A stretch of DNA of 64,000 nucleotides from Clostridia bacterium (GTDB lineage: Bacteria; Bacillota; Clostridia; Oscillospirales; Acutalibacteraceae): assembly GCA_017416765.1 (NCBI GenBank), contig JAFQBE010000034.1, positions 25,757 to 89,756 of the forward strand, given 5' to 3'. The translations under genes and the position numbers were made by a program. How positions within the stretch are numbered: the stretch's first letter is position 1; the number at the start of each line of letters is the position of its first letter. Shown here piece by piece: positions 9,849 to 18,852 of this stretch. The notes under the pieces are model-generated. The model did no database searches. It was not told the origin of the DNA and saw only the letters and a program-made list of their open reading frames with translations.

Positions 9849-10715
9849 ATGAACGCAATTGAAGTAAGAAATTTAAATAAACTCTATAAAGCAAATAAGG
9901 TAAGCTCGGGCTTTGAGCTTAAAGATGTAAGCTTTGATTTACCCTATGGCTGTATTATGGGCTTGATAGGTGAAAACGGTGCAGGTAAAAGCACAACGAT
10001 AAAGCTGATACTTGATATAATTGAAAAGGATTCGGGTACAATACGCATTTTCGGCAAGGAAAGCCCCGAAGAGCTTGTGTTGGCAAAGGACGATATAGGC
10101 GTTGTAATTGATGAACCTGTTTTTCACGACAGTATGACAGGCGCACAGATAAACAAAATAATGCGCAGTACATATACCAATTGGGACGAAGCAAAGTTTT
10201 TTGAGCTTCTTGAACGCTTTGGTGTGGAGAAGGGCAAACGCTTCAAAACCCTTTCAAAGGGTATGAAAATGAAAATGAGCATTGCCGTAGCCCTTTCGCA
10301 CAAGGCAAAGCTGCTGATTATGGATGAACCTACAAGCGGACTTGACCCCGTAATCAGAAACGATATAGTTGATATTTTCAACGAGTTTACGCGTGACCCG
10401 CAGAATTCCGTGCTTATATCTTCGCACATAGTCAGCGACCTTGAAAAGCTGTGCGATTATGTTGCGTTTATAAGCCGCGGTCAGCTTCTGCTGTGCGAAG
10501 AAAAGGACAGGCTGCTTGAACGCTATGCCGTAGTTTATTGTTCTGCAGATGAATTGGCTGCCATATCGGAAAAAGCGGTAAAGGGCAAAAAAGAATCGCC
10601 TTACGGTGTTGAAGCTGTTGTTGAACGCAGTGCAATACCCGAAGGTATGCAGGCTAACCCTGTAAGTATGGAAGAACTGTTTGTGCTTTTTGCGAAAGAG
10701 GGTAAATTAAAATGA
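9849..10715 (+). CDS. ABC transporter ATP-binding protein
   Basis: Cytoplasmic ATPase of 288 residues that powers the permeases encoded next. Walker A is GENGAGKST (residues 41-49), the signature is LSKGMKMKMS, Walker B is LLIMDEPTSGLDP, and the H-loop is SSHIVSDLE. The 70-residue C-terminal extension fits the YtrB/BcrA-type exporter group. The stop codon overlaps the start of the first permease by four bases (ATGA), so translation is coupled. Such operons often respond to cell-wall antibiotics or peptides; the inducer cannot be deduced. Confidence 0.9.
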   Translation: MNAIEVRNLNKLYKANKVSSGFELKDVSFDLPYGCIMGLIGENGAGKSTTIKLILDIIEKDSGTIRIFGKESPEELVLAKDDIGVVIDEPVFHDSMTGAQINKIMRSTYTNWDEAKFFELLERFGVEKGKRFKTLSKGMKMKMSIAVALSHKAKLLIMDEPTSGLDPVIRNDIVDIFNEFTRDPQNSVLISSHIVSDLEKLCDYVAFISRGQLLLCEEKDRLLERYAVVYCSADELAAISEKAVKGKKESPYGVEAVVERSAIPEGMQANPVSMEELFVLFAKEGKLK

Positions 10716-12094
10716 AAAGTGCCTTATTGCAGGAATTTTTGATGTGGAAAAATACCCGCAAAAGATTTATTGTTGTGGCGGTTGTTATAGCGGCTGTTTG
10801 CGCCTTGTCAGAATACATTTTTATTTTCGGTGCATTTCTAGTTTTCGGTATGGGCTTTGCATCATGTGCAGAAAGCTTTGAAGAAAAGCACAAGCCAATA
10901 TCTGAAGCATACCGTAAAGGTATGCCGACTACCGTACAGCAGAGTATTGCAGCAAGGTATATGGTTTTGCTTTGCGAAGCTTTGGTTTATTGTTTGGCTT
11001 ATATTGCTGCCTGCGCTTTTACGGATTTATCGCGCTTGGATATTTTTTATGATGAAACAGATTACAGCCTTTCAATGGTAAAACGAGGGTTTTTCAGTAT
11101 ATGTTTTTATTTTATTGTGTTTGGTCTGGTTTTTCCGCTTTACTATAAAATTAAACGCGGTAAGGGTATTATCCTCGGGTTGATGATGGTTGTTGTTTTT
11201 ACTGCTTTCTCTTTTGCGCATATTGAGTTTAACAGTGTGTTACGCCATGATAAGTGGGTTTTGCTTGCTCTTGTGCTGTCGGTTCCGTTGGTGCTGTGGA
11301 TTGGTTATGCGTCTGCGGTATGGGCGGAAGCAGGACAAAGCTGCGGTAAAAAAATCAAAACATCTGCGATAGTGTGCGCAGTTATTGTACCTGTTATATG
11401 CGTTACATTGAATGTGCTTGATGAATATAACTTTTTCGGAGAAAATGCTCCCTTGGGCTTTATTTATTACGGTATTAATAACGACAATGATGAAATATAT
11501 CCTGTTATAGATGATTATATTCCTACCGAAGAAACCCGTGCCAACAGCGAAGCTATGCTTGATGTTATGGGTGAAGTGTGCCTCGATTCCAATATAGGCA
11601 TGAGCTTTAGCGAATGTATCGAAAAGTTAAGAGATGCCGGATTTGAGGGCGAAAGCTACGGCAGTATGGCGCAGCTTTTCAAAGGTGATGTAAGCTGTAT
11701 GCTGTCCGACCAGTCAACAATCTATTCGGATATAATTATGGACGGTAACAGTATGCAGGATAATGTTAAAAAAGTTGTTACCTGCCTTGCTTTGTCTGCC
11801 TATACGGGCGGTGTGTATTATGAAAACGGCAATGAAACCGATATAGCGGCGCTGGCATCGGCTTTTGAAAGCTGCGAAAGCGAAGCAGAGCTTCATCAGG
11901 CTTTTAAAGATAATAAAGCCGTACCGCAGCAGATAAATGAAATCAGCCTTGATTCGGGTAAAACAGGCAGCAGAAATTATATACTGACAGGCTGTTTTGG
12001 AAACTATGAAAACAGCGGTAATGCAAAGGAATTTACAATTACCGTTATAACAGTAGAACAGAAAATAACTTCCGTAAAGTATGTTGTTGAATAA
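10712..12094 (+). CDS. ABC-2-like permease 1 with soluble C-terminal domain
   Basis: Membrane protein of 460 residues. Six hydrophobic segments fill roughly residues 15-235. After a last membrane segment (AIVCAVIVPVICVTLNVL) comes a soluble domain of about 200 residues, predicted outside the membrane. The N-terminus MKSALLQEFLMWKNTRK matches the N-termini of the next two genes, so the three are paralogues. This copy has the most diverged soluble domain (repeat-like segments at residues 285-345 and 390-455). It probably forms a channel with one of the other permeases. It follows the ATPase with a 4-base overlap. Confidence 0.75.
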   Translation: MKSALLQEFLMWKNTRKRFIVVAVVIAAVCALSEYIFIFGAFLVFGMGFASCAESFEEKHKPISEAYRKGMPTTVQQSIAARYMVLLCEALVYCLAYIAACAFTDLSRLDIFYDETDYSLSMVKRGFFSICFYFIVFGLVFPLYYKIKRGKGIILGLMMVVVFTAFSFAHIEFNSVLRHDKWVLLALVLSVPLVLWIGYASAVWAEAGQSCGKKIKTSAIVCAVIVPVICVTLNVLDEYNFFGENAPLGFIYYGINNDNDEIYPVIDDYIPTEETRANSEAMLDVMGEVCLDSNIGMSFSECIEKLRDAGFEGESYGSMAQLFKGDVSCMLSDQSTIYSDIIMDGNSMQDNVKKVVTCLALSAYTGGVYYENGNETDIAALASAFESCESEAELHQAFKDNKAVPQQINEISLDSGKTGSRNYILTGCFGNYENSGNAKEFTITVITVEQKITSVKYVVE

Positions 12095-12109
12095 AAGGGG
12101 GCGTTGGTT

Positions 12110-13549
12110 TTGAAAAGTGCGCTGACTAAAGAATTCTATTCCTGGCTTAATACAAGAAGCATTTATATCGGTATTCAGCTGGCTATTTCCGTAATTTGTG
12201 TAATTACCTCTAACAGTACGGATGTAATTACATATATCATGATACTTATTATGGCTACAATTTGCGGCAGCTTTGCGCAGGATGCCAAAAGCAGTTGGGA
12301 TGTTTATTCGAGGGCTTTGCCCGTAAAGCCGTGGCATTGGGTTGCGGCAAAATACATTACAGCCTTTACCGAAATACTGCTTTCCGCCATAATTTCGTCT
12401 GTAACTTTTATTTTGGTAATGAAAAGAGCGTCTGACGGTTTAAGTGCCGAAGATGGATTTGGCTTTGATACAGTAACTGATAGATCGGTTTATGGTCTTG
12501 TACTTATGGCTTTCGTCGCCGTGGTATGTATGTCAATATCGCTTTTTGTGAATTATTTTTCGGGTGGAAAGCGTTGGGCTGCAGTTTTGGGTACGGTGCC
12601 GTTTGCTCTGGTTGTTTTTATAGCGTGGCTTTTTACGAGCTTGATTTTTATTTTTGACAAGCTTGCAAAAATATTTGAAACCGAAGCCTGGCTTTATGCA
12701 GCTATGGCTGCTGTTGCGATTATGAGTGTTGCAGCTTCATTTATGGGCAGCGTGGTTGTAAGAACACATAACGGTAAAGAAAAAATGAAGGCGGTCAAAG
12801 CCGTTGCGATAATTCTTGCTGTATTATCTGTTGCTGTTATCGCAGGCTCTTTTGTAAAGCTTGATAAAAACGGCTGGTTTAAAACTGACGATATCGGCAC
12901 AATTCTGGGCGGTACACTTGACCTGGATGAAATCGGAGAAGTTTTTGAACCCGAAACCACTACCGTACAGTATAACCCCGGCGACGGTAAGGACCATTCT
13001 GTTCTTACCGCACAGCAAAAAGCAAATTTATCTGAATCGGCAGAGCTTGTGGGCTTTCTCAGTAAGCAGGAAAACATTGGCAAACCGTTTGACGAAGTGA
13101 AGGCGATGTTTGAAGAAAACGGCTACAGCGAATTGACCTGCTTTGAAGCGGATATAATTACCTATCTCTACAACAAAAATGCCGAATCAATAACGGTTTA
13201 TATAGAAAAAGATGCAGAGGATACCGTAAAATCGGTAAAATTCAGCACGGATACGGGCGAAAACTATATTGAAAAATTGGATCAGGCAGGTCTTGATGAG
13301 CTTATGAATTCCCGCATGAAAATCGGCATGACCGAAAGTGAAGCGCTTGAAATTATGCAGGAATACGGCATGAATATTGATGTTTTTGAAGAATATGAAA
13401 GGCTGTCATCTGCTGTGCCTACCAAAATGTACCGCTCTACCTGCTATATTCAGGAGTACCTTGATCAGGGTGCAACAAAGGTTAAGTTCAATCTGCGTGT
13501 GGCAAATTCTACGGTAATCAACTTTTCATATGCTGTTCAGGATTGGTAA
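12110..13549 (+). CDS. ABC-2-like permease 2 with soluble C-terminal domain
   Basis: Membrane protein of 479 residues with about six N-terminal membrane segments and an extracytoplasmic C-terminal region. The likely start is the TTG at 12110, eight bases after AAAAGGGGG and giving MKSALTKEF, which lines up with its two paralogues; the TTG at 12104 is too close to the ribosome site. The soluble part begins with YNPGDGKDHSVL and carries two similar halves with a SmpA-like look (NIGKPFDEVKAMFEENGYSE and KIGMTESEALEIMQEYGM). Permease 3 has the same arrangement. The soluble domain might sense or bind the transported compound. Confidence 0.75.
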   Translation: MKSALTKEFYSWLNTRSIYIGIQLAISVICVITSNSTDVITYIMILIMATICGSFAQDAKSSWDVYSRALPVKPWHWVAAKYITAFTEILLSAIISSVTFILVMKRASDGLSAEDGFGFDTVTDRSVYGLVLMAFVAVVCMSISLFVNYFSGGKRWAAVLGTVPFALVVFIAWLFTSLIFIFDKLAKIFETEAWLYAAMAAVAIMSVAASFMGSVVVRTHNGKEKMKAVKAVAIILAVLSVAVIAGSFVKLDKNGWFKTDDIGTILGGTLDLDEIGEVFEPETTTVQYNPGDGKDHSVLTAQQKANLSESAELVGFLSKQENIGKPFDEVKAMFEENGYSELTCFEADIITYLYNKNAESITVYIEKDAEDTVKSVKFSTDTGENYIEKLDQAGLDELMNSRMKIGMTESEALEIMQEYGMNIDVFEEYERLSSAVPTKMYRSTCYIQEYLDQGATKVKFNLRVANSTVINFSYAVQDW

Positions 13550-13563
13550 AGGAGGTAAGGCTG

Positions 13564-15306
13564 ATGAAAGCGGCTTTTGTAACGGAATTCTACCTGCGTA
13601 AAAGTAAAAATCTGCCCGCGTTGGCTTTGTCCTTCGTGTTGTTGGCTTTTGCTTATTTCAGCGGTGCTGTTTCTGCTTCTCCGTTTTTACTGTGCATACC
13701 GTTTGCTTTTTCGTGTTTTGCATTTTCAAATGAAGAGAAAAATATGTGGAATGAGTTTTTCGCTGCCTTACCCGTCAAGTCTTTTTACCGTGTTACTGCA
13801 AGGTTTGTTTTCAGCTTTGCGGAAATATGGCTGGTGTGCGTTGTAGTCTGGCTTGTAATGCGCTATCCGTTTAAAACGGAGGGTGCATACTATTACGGCG
13901 TTGATTTATGGTTTGTTAATGCGCTGTGCTTTTTTACCGTTGCGCAGGCATTGCTGAATTTTGTTGATTACAGAATAAAGCACGATATTAAAAATTCGGT
14001 TAAGGTTTTACTTTATATACCTGTGGTTGCTTTTCATATTCTGTTTTCGGGCAGGATTCTGCGCGATTACAGTCTGCTTGCTTCAATGTTCGAAGCGGAA
14101 AAATGGATTCTGGCGGTTGAAGCTGTCTGCGCCGTTATGCTGACTGCGGCTTTGTGGGCTTTAAGCGCAAAGGCTGTTTCAAAAAGGAATAACCAAAAGC
14201 GGCTAAGGGCAGTTTGCTGCACCCTTATCTGTGTTGCGGTTGCAGCTGCGGGTGTTTCGCTTGGCATAATTTATAAGGACGGCTGGTTTGAAAAGCAGGA
14301 AGTATCCGGAACGCAGTATTATAATTACGGTGACGGAAAGGACCATTCCTTCCTTAACAGAACACAAAAAGCCAATATTCAGCAGATGCGTGCTTTAATG
14401 TCGGAATTCTGTACACAGCAAAATATCGGCAGAAGTATGGATAAATACACTCCCGCGCTTAAAAAGCTCGGATTTTATGAAGCTGTTCAGGGCAGTAACA
14501 CCTTTGTCAGCAAAACAGGCAAGGTTAGTGTAGAGTTTATTTGCGGTTCGGGCGGCACTGTAAAAGCGGTTGAAATTACGGGCGATGTCGGCGAAAATTA
14601 CAGAGAAAAAATGACCACGGAAGATGTTTACGATATTGAACTGGCTTTTCCGCAAGGCTTGAAGGAAACGCAGATGCTTGAAAAGCTGAAGGAAATGAAT
14701 CTGTATCCGAATTCCGTAAAGGAAGAGGAAAATTCCGACGGCATACCCATGCGTACATATACTGCGGATTGCTATATAGAAGAATTTGACGATATAGGTG
14801 TAAAAAAACTGCGTTATGTTATCTCTTCCGCTAACGGTACGGTTGTAAAAGTTGAGCATAGCGATATTACTTTTGATTCAGAGGAGGAAGACGGTATGGG
14901 CTTTTTTGATAAGCTTAAAAGCAAAAAGAATGTTCAGCTTTCGCAGGAGGCGGAAAACTGGAACAAAATGCTGGACTGTTGGTCGGAGGGCAAGCTGAAC
15001 TCGCCCTATGATGAGCTTGTCGGCTATTACGGCGAAGTCAGCGGCGACGGACACGGCTTTTATTTCACAAACCTTGACAGCAACGGCGATACAGAAAAAA
15101 CAGTAAACACGCTTAAAGAAAATCTGCCCGAAGCATTGGGCAAAAATCTTGCCAAAGCATATGAGCTTTATGTTCAGCTTGAAAACGAAACCGATGACAG
15201 CAAAGCAGAAAAAATTGATAAAGAGCTGTATCAATGTGATGTGTTCTTCAGCGAAAATATAGCTACGCTTGAACAGATGCTTCAGCAGTATGCAGACAAA
15301 CTGTAA
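13564..15306 (+). CDS. ABC-2-like permease 3 with extended soluble C-terminal domain
   Basis: Membrane protein of 580 residues, paralogous to the two genes before it. The ATG at 13564 follows GGAGGT by seven bases; a TTG 21 bases earlier lies inside the previous gene and is less likely. Hydrophobic segments cover residues 15-240. The soluble part starts YNYGDGKDHSFLNRTQKAN, closely matching permease 2, and is followed by an extra 130-residue acidic helical extension that permease 2 lacks. A gene for a small membrane protein follows 12 bases downstream and is probably part of the same operon. Confidence 0.75.
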   Translation: MKAAFVTEFYLRKSKNLPALALSFVLLAFAYFSGAVSASPFLLCIPFAFSCFAFSNEEKNMWNEFFAALPVKSFYRVTARFVFSFAEIWLVCVVVWLVMRYPFKTEGAYYYGVDLWFVNALCFFTVAQALLNFVDYRIKHDIKNSVKVLLYIPVVAFHILFSGRILRDYSLLASMFEAEKWILAVEAVCAVMLTAALWALSAKAVSKRNNQKRLRAVCCTLICVAVAAAGVSLGIIYKDGWFEKQEVSGTQYYNYGDGKDHSFLNRTQKANIQQMRALMSEFCTQQNIGRSMDKYTPALKKLGFYEAVQGSNTFVSKTGKVSVEFICGSGGTVKAVEITGDVGENYREKMTTEDVYDIELAFPQGLKETQMLEKLKEMNLYPNSVKEEENSDGIPMRTYTADCYIEEFDDIGVKKLRYVISSANGTVVKVEHSDITFDSEEEDGMGFFDKLKSKKNVQLSQEAENWNKMLDCWSEGKLNSPYDELVGYYGEVSGDGHGFYFTNLDSNGDTEKTVNTLKENLPEALGKNLAKAYELYVQLENETDDSKAEKIDKELYQCDVFFSENIATLEQMLQQYADKL

Positions 15307-15318
15307 GGGGTAAAGCAA

Positions 15319-15798
15319 ATGAAATATAAATACAGGCTGAGTTTATATTTTGTACAGTTTTTAGCTGTCGAATTTGCGGTTGTTCTGATTTTATATGGTA
15401 TGGGTGTCCCTGTGGATAAAGATCCGGTTGAGACTATAGGTTCTTTATTGTTATTCTTGGTGGTATTTGCTTTTATAGAATTGAAAGAATACAAAAACAA
15501 ATATGTTGAAACCTTTGATGAGTATATGTGCCTTAATTCCTTCAGGTTCAGAGGACACCGCAGCCCGTTTTCGCCTAATGTACGGTATGAGGATATCTGG
15601 TATATCGAAGCACGCCGTTTGCCGATTATAGGTGTCTGGGGCATAAGAATAAACGCAAAATTTCTGCCGCACAAGGTTACAATTTCCTATTGCTTTAAAA
15701 ACAGCAGTCAGCTTTATGCCGAGCTTTGCGAGAAGGCAAGACTTTTTAAGCCGGATGTGTATATTGATGACCGCTTAACGGAATATCTGAATAAGTAA
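15319..15798 (+). CDS. Two-TM protein with PH-like C-terminal domain
   Basis: Uncharacterised membrane protein of 159 residues and last gene of the ABC operon. Two hydrophobic segments (about residues 8-27 and 40-55) precede a soluble beta-rich domain containing NSFRFRG, LPIIGVWGIRI and LPHKVTISYCF. The same order of motifs occurs in the gene at 62452-62988 (NSFRFKG, LPLLGIWAIKI, LPHEITISFCF), so the two are paralogues. The layout resembles bacterial PH-like domain membrane proteins, but I cannot name a family. AAGGGG precedes the start codon. Confidence 0.7.
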   Translation: MKYKYRLSLYFVQFLAVEFAVVLILYGMGVPVDKDPVETIGSLLLFLVVFAFIELKEYKNKYVETFDEYMCLNSFRFRGHRSPFSPNVRYEDIWYIEARRLPIIGVWGIRINAKFLPHKVTISYCFKNSSQLYAELCEKARLFKPDVYIDDRLTEYLNK

Positions 15799-15809
15799 AA
15801 TTAAAGATG

Positions 15810-15847
15810 CTGTATCAAAATGTATTGTTTGCACAATTTTGATACAG
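15810..15847 (+). terminator. Terminator of the GntR-ABC operon
   Basis: CTGTATCAAAA pairs with TTTTGATACAG and is followed by TGTTTTGCTTTTTTGC. The rest of the gap to 16300 is AT-rich and holds one possible short reading frame. Confidence 0.7.
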
Positions 15848-16041
15848 TGTTTTGCTTTTTTGCTTTTGAGGCATTGGATAATATGCACAAATGCAATAAA
15901 TTGACGATGTGCAAATTTGCAGAAAAAGTTAATATACGTATAAAATATACACAAAACTATTGCAATAATGCTTTAAAATTGGTAATATTTACTTAACAAC
16001 TTGCATAAGTTGAATAAATTAGAAAAAAGGATGTGATTCCA

Positions 16042-16170
16042 ATGGCTCAACACCTTTCACCCGAAAAACCAAATAACGGGGCACGTTTGAAATTTAACAG
16101 CACTGAAAGTCGTGAAACCTCTGTTGCCATATCACGTCTTTGCTTAATTTTTTACTGTATAAGAGAATAA
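16042..16170 (+). CDS. Possible short peptide gene (42 residues)
   Basis: A reading frame of 42 codons starts with ATG after AAAAAGGATGTGATT. The peptide has a hydrophilic N-terminal half (MAQHLSPEKPNNGARLKF) and a Cys-containing hydrophobic tail (ISRLCLIFYCIRE). It may be a leader or signal peptide, or chance. No similarity is recognised and no neighbour suggests a peptide-processing system. Confidence 0.25.
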   Translation: MAQHLSPEKPNNGARLKFNSTESRETSVAISRLCLIFYCIRE

Positions 16171-16246
16171 AGACTATGGCAAAAACAGAGTGAAGATTTT
16201 TTGCTTGAGTTTTCAGATGTGTCCGACTAAACAATATGAGAAAAAT

Positions 16247-16272
16247 TTCGGCCGACTTGAAACACCGGCCGA
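16247..16272 (+). other. Leader hairpin upstream of the surface protein gene
   Basis: TTCGGCCG pairs perfectly with CGGCCGAA around a 10-base loop, 28 bases before the start codon and in front of the ribosome site. It may stabilise the message or control initiation. Confidence 0.4.
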
Positions 16273-16300
16273 AGAAAAAGTTTAGAAACGGAGAAACATT

Positions 16301-18646
16301 ATGAAAAAACTTAACAAATCCTTCGCTGTCCTTCTGACGGCACTTTTGCTTTTGTCAATTATCCCGATGGGCTTAAGCGCATCGGCTGCGGATCCTGTAT
16401 CGCTTACCTACCGTAACACAACAGTAACGGTTGCTCCCACCGTTACACCCAGTACCTTTGAATACGGCCTGAGCTACGGCGACCTTACCGTATCAGGCGG
16501 TGAGGTCTGGTACGAGGGCGAAAAGGTTGAAGGATACTTTGGCTTTAACAACGCATCAACCGTACCTACTCCCCGTGAAAATTCGGAGGTTACGCTTTAT
16601 TTCTTCCCGACGGATACGACGAAATATAAGAAAGGCTCGTTCAGAACTACGGACGATTACCCGATTGAAAACTGGCCGACGATAACCGTTACTGCGATTG
16701 AAACCGCTCTTCAGGGTACGGCAACGGCTGCTGTAATCGACCCCGGTGCAAAGCTTTCTGACGCAACGATAACGGGCACGATTATAAACACGAAAACGGG
16801 CGAACCGATTGAAGGCGGTAAATGGGCTTACGATTTCATATCAAACGTTCAATCGGGCAGCAAAAAGATTTATGAGAGCGGTACATATTCCGCAACGTGG
16901 ACTCTCAAGGGTCATGCGGACGTTACAACTACCGTACAGGTAAACGTAAACGATAACCCTGCATTGGCTTCGGGTATATCTGTTTATCCGACGGTTCTTG
17001 ATGATGACCTTGTCTGGTCACCCGACCTCACATACGGTGACATCAAGTTTGAAGGCGGACGTGTTCTTTATGAAGGTCAGCCAATAACCGGTATCTTCAA
17101 ATGGCAGAGCAAGGATACCGTAAAAGTCGCAGGTACGAATATAAGCACATCGGCATACTTTGTGCCCGACAACCCCGACCTTGCCGGCTTCTTCGCTAAA
17201 AGCGCACAGATGATATCTCTGAGCATATCCCTTAAACCCGGCACACTCAACGTTAGGGTGCCTATGCCGCTTGAGATTGTTCAGGGTACTGTAGGCTCTT
17301 CGGTAAAGGCTGATGCCCTGCTCGGCTTTGAGTTCGGCGAGGGAATTGACCCTGCAAACGTAACCGTGAAGTTCAGCAAGAGTCTTTCAACTCTTGAGCC
17401 CGGAACATATAACGATATAACAACCACAGTAAGCTGCGCAAATTACGAGAGCCTTGAGTTCAATATTCCCATAAAGATAATTGCTCCCAAGAAGCTTCCG
17501 ATTACAAAAACTCCCGAGGCCGTTAAGGTCAACTACGGCTATGTGGCCAAAAACAGAAAGGCTGCAGATGCAGGCTTCGAGTTTGAGGAGGGCTTTGATG
17601 CCTCCAAGGTTATCGTTGAATGGGGCGTAAGCGTAAGAGACCTTCCTCTGGGTAAGACAGAGCCTATGGAAATTAGGGTTTATCTTGATGACAACTATGA
17701 AGATATTACCCTCACTCTCCCGATTGAAATAGTCAAGCGACCCGATACGGGCAAGTTTGGCTCACTTGCCGTCAATACCCGTAACTCCAATAACGAGGGC
17801 GTAATTCAGGTAACTCTTGCTTTCCATGACCAGTACAAGAACGGTACGGCAAAGGTCTGGCTTACCGACGGCACGAATACCTGGGTTCTCGGCGAGGATA
17901 TTCCGCCAACCTACAGCCATACGCAGAGCAGTAAGCGCAAGGTATTCGAGCATCAGATTGAGGAGCCGGGCACATATACCTTTGTTGCCTACGCCGAATA
18001 TACTCCCGGTGATGCAGACTGTATCTACTTTACAAATCCGGTTATGGAATCCTACGCAACGACAGTTACCTACGAAAAGTGGATCAAGATGACCTGTATC
18101 AACACAAGATACGACACGAGTACGCTTGATGTATACAAGGGTAAGCAGATTTCGGCAAGAACATCACTTTCTTCAAGCGATTTCTCCTATTGGGAAATCC
18201 TTGATTCAAAGGGCAGAAAATACGACCCGTCAGTTTTCGGCCTTGACGAGGATGATATGAAGGAAACGACCCTTGCTTTCTATGTTCCGATTGAAGAGGA
18301 CTTCACAATTGCGGCAAGAGACAAGTTCTATATTCCTCCTATCGTACAGCCCGATGTTCCCGATGAACCGGATAATCCCGACAACCCCGATGACCCCGAT
18401 GACCCCGATGACCCCGATAACCCCGATAACCCCGATGAGCCCGATGAGCCCGATAATCCCGACGAGCCCGATAATCCCGACGACCCTGTTGATGAGCCTA
18501 CCCTTTGGGAGCAGATAGTTGCTTTCTTCCAAAATCTTTTTAACGGCTCAGGTGAAGGTATACAGCTTCCCTCCTGGCTGATAAGATTCTTTAATATCAT
18601 AGTCTCCTTCTTCACAGGCTTATTCAACGGTCTGTTCGGTAAATAA
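16301..18646 (+). CDS. Secreted repeat protein with Asp-Pro linker
   Basis: Exported protein of 781 residues. A signal peptide (MKKLNKSFAVLLTALLLLS, likely cut after SASA near residue 29) is followed by about 650 residues of beta-rich repeats. Two copies of a motif are clear: YGDLTVSGGEVWYEG near residue 60 and YGDIKFEGGRVLYEG near residue 245. Paired segments of the type LGFEFGEGIDPANVTVKF and AGFEFEEGFDASKVIVEW also recur. Residues about 685-732 form a linker of repeated DP/NP/EP units. The final 45 residues are hydrophobic-amphipathic (WEQIVAFFQNLFNG...), a tail common in secreted proteins of this bacterial group and possibly used for surface attachment. No enzyme motif is seen. Confidence 0.75.
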   Translation: MKKLNKSFAVLLTALLLLSIIPMGLSASAADPVSLTYRNTTVTVAPTVTPSTFEYGLSYGDLTVSGGEVWYEGEKVEGYFGFNNASTVPTPRENSEVTLYFFPTDTTKYKKGSFRTTDDYPIENWPTITVTAIETALQGTATAAVIDPGAKLSDATITGTIINTKTGEPIEGGKWAYDFISNVQSGSKKIYESGTYSATWTLKGHADVTTTVQVNVNDNPALASGISVYPTVLDDDLVWSPDLTYGDIKFEGGRVLYEGQPITGIFKWQSKDTVKVAGTNISTSAYFVPDNPDLAGFFAKSAQMISLSISLKPGTLNVRVPMPLEIVQGTVGSSVKADALLGFEFGEGIDPANVTVKFSKSLSTLEPGTYNDITTTVSCANYESLEFNIPIKIIAPKKLPITKTPEAVKVNYGYVAKNRKAADAGFEFEEGFDASKVIVEWGVSVRDLPLGKTEPMEIRVYLDDNYEDITLTLPIEIVKRPDTGKFGSLAVNTRNSNNEGVIQVTLAFHDQYKNGTAKVWLTDGTNTWVLGEDIPPTYSHTQSSKRKVFEHQIEEPGTYTFVAYAEYTPGDADCIYFTNPVMESYATTVTYEKWIKMTCINTRYDTSTLDVYKGKQISARTSLSSSDFSYWEILDSKGRKYDPSVFGLDEDDMKETTLAFYVPIEEDFTIAARDKFYIPPIVQPDVPDEPDNPDNPDDPDDPDDPDNPDNPDEPDEPDNPDEPDNPDDPVDEPTLWEQIVAFFQNLFNGSGEGIQLPSWLIRFFNIIVSFFTGLFNGLFGK
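18355..18495 (+). repeat. Short tandem repeat in the linker of the secreted protein
   Basis: Variants of the 6-9 base unit CCCGAT(G/A)A(C/G) are repeated about twenty times and encode the DP/DNP/DEP linker. Such arrays can change length by slippage. Confidence 0.8.
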
Positions 18647-18692
18647 AAAAGCCAAAATCTGCTGCTTTGCAGCAGTGAAACATAATGTTTTT

Positions 18693-18732
18693 CTCCCCTC
18701 TGCCCGGTTACCCGGGCACGGGGGAGTTTTTT
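18693..18732 (+). terminator. Terminator of the secreted protein gene
   Basis: CTCCCC and GGGGAG enclose a second GC-rich helix TGCCCGG/CCGGGCA. Six T follow. Confidence 0.85.
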
Positions 18733-18771
18733 GACTAAATATTACAATTTTTCAAAGAAATTATTTTACTC

Positions 18772-18800
18772 TTGCCTTTTACTTTTTTATTTGGTAAACT
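18772..18800 (+). promoter_or_regulatory. Promoter of the membrane protein-fucosidase operon
   Basis: TTGCCT and TAAACT are 17 bases apart, about 50 bases before the start codon at 18853. Confidence 0.5.
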
Positions 18801-18852
18801 TACATTGTTGTACGGTTAAACCGTGACAGTATAAATTGAGGGAGAAAGATTT

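Noticed and set aside
12104-12109. TTG at 12104 as start of permease 2
   Set aside because: It is too close to AAAAGGGGG, and the TTG at 12110 aligns with the starts of both paralogues.
18230-18627. Reading frames opposite or out of frame with the Asp-Pro linker
   Set aside because: They are by-products of the tandem DNA repeat (GLSGSSG- or VIGVIG-type peptides).
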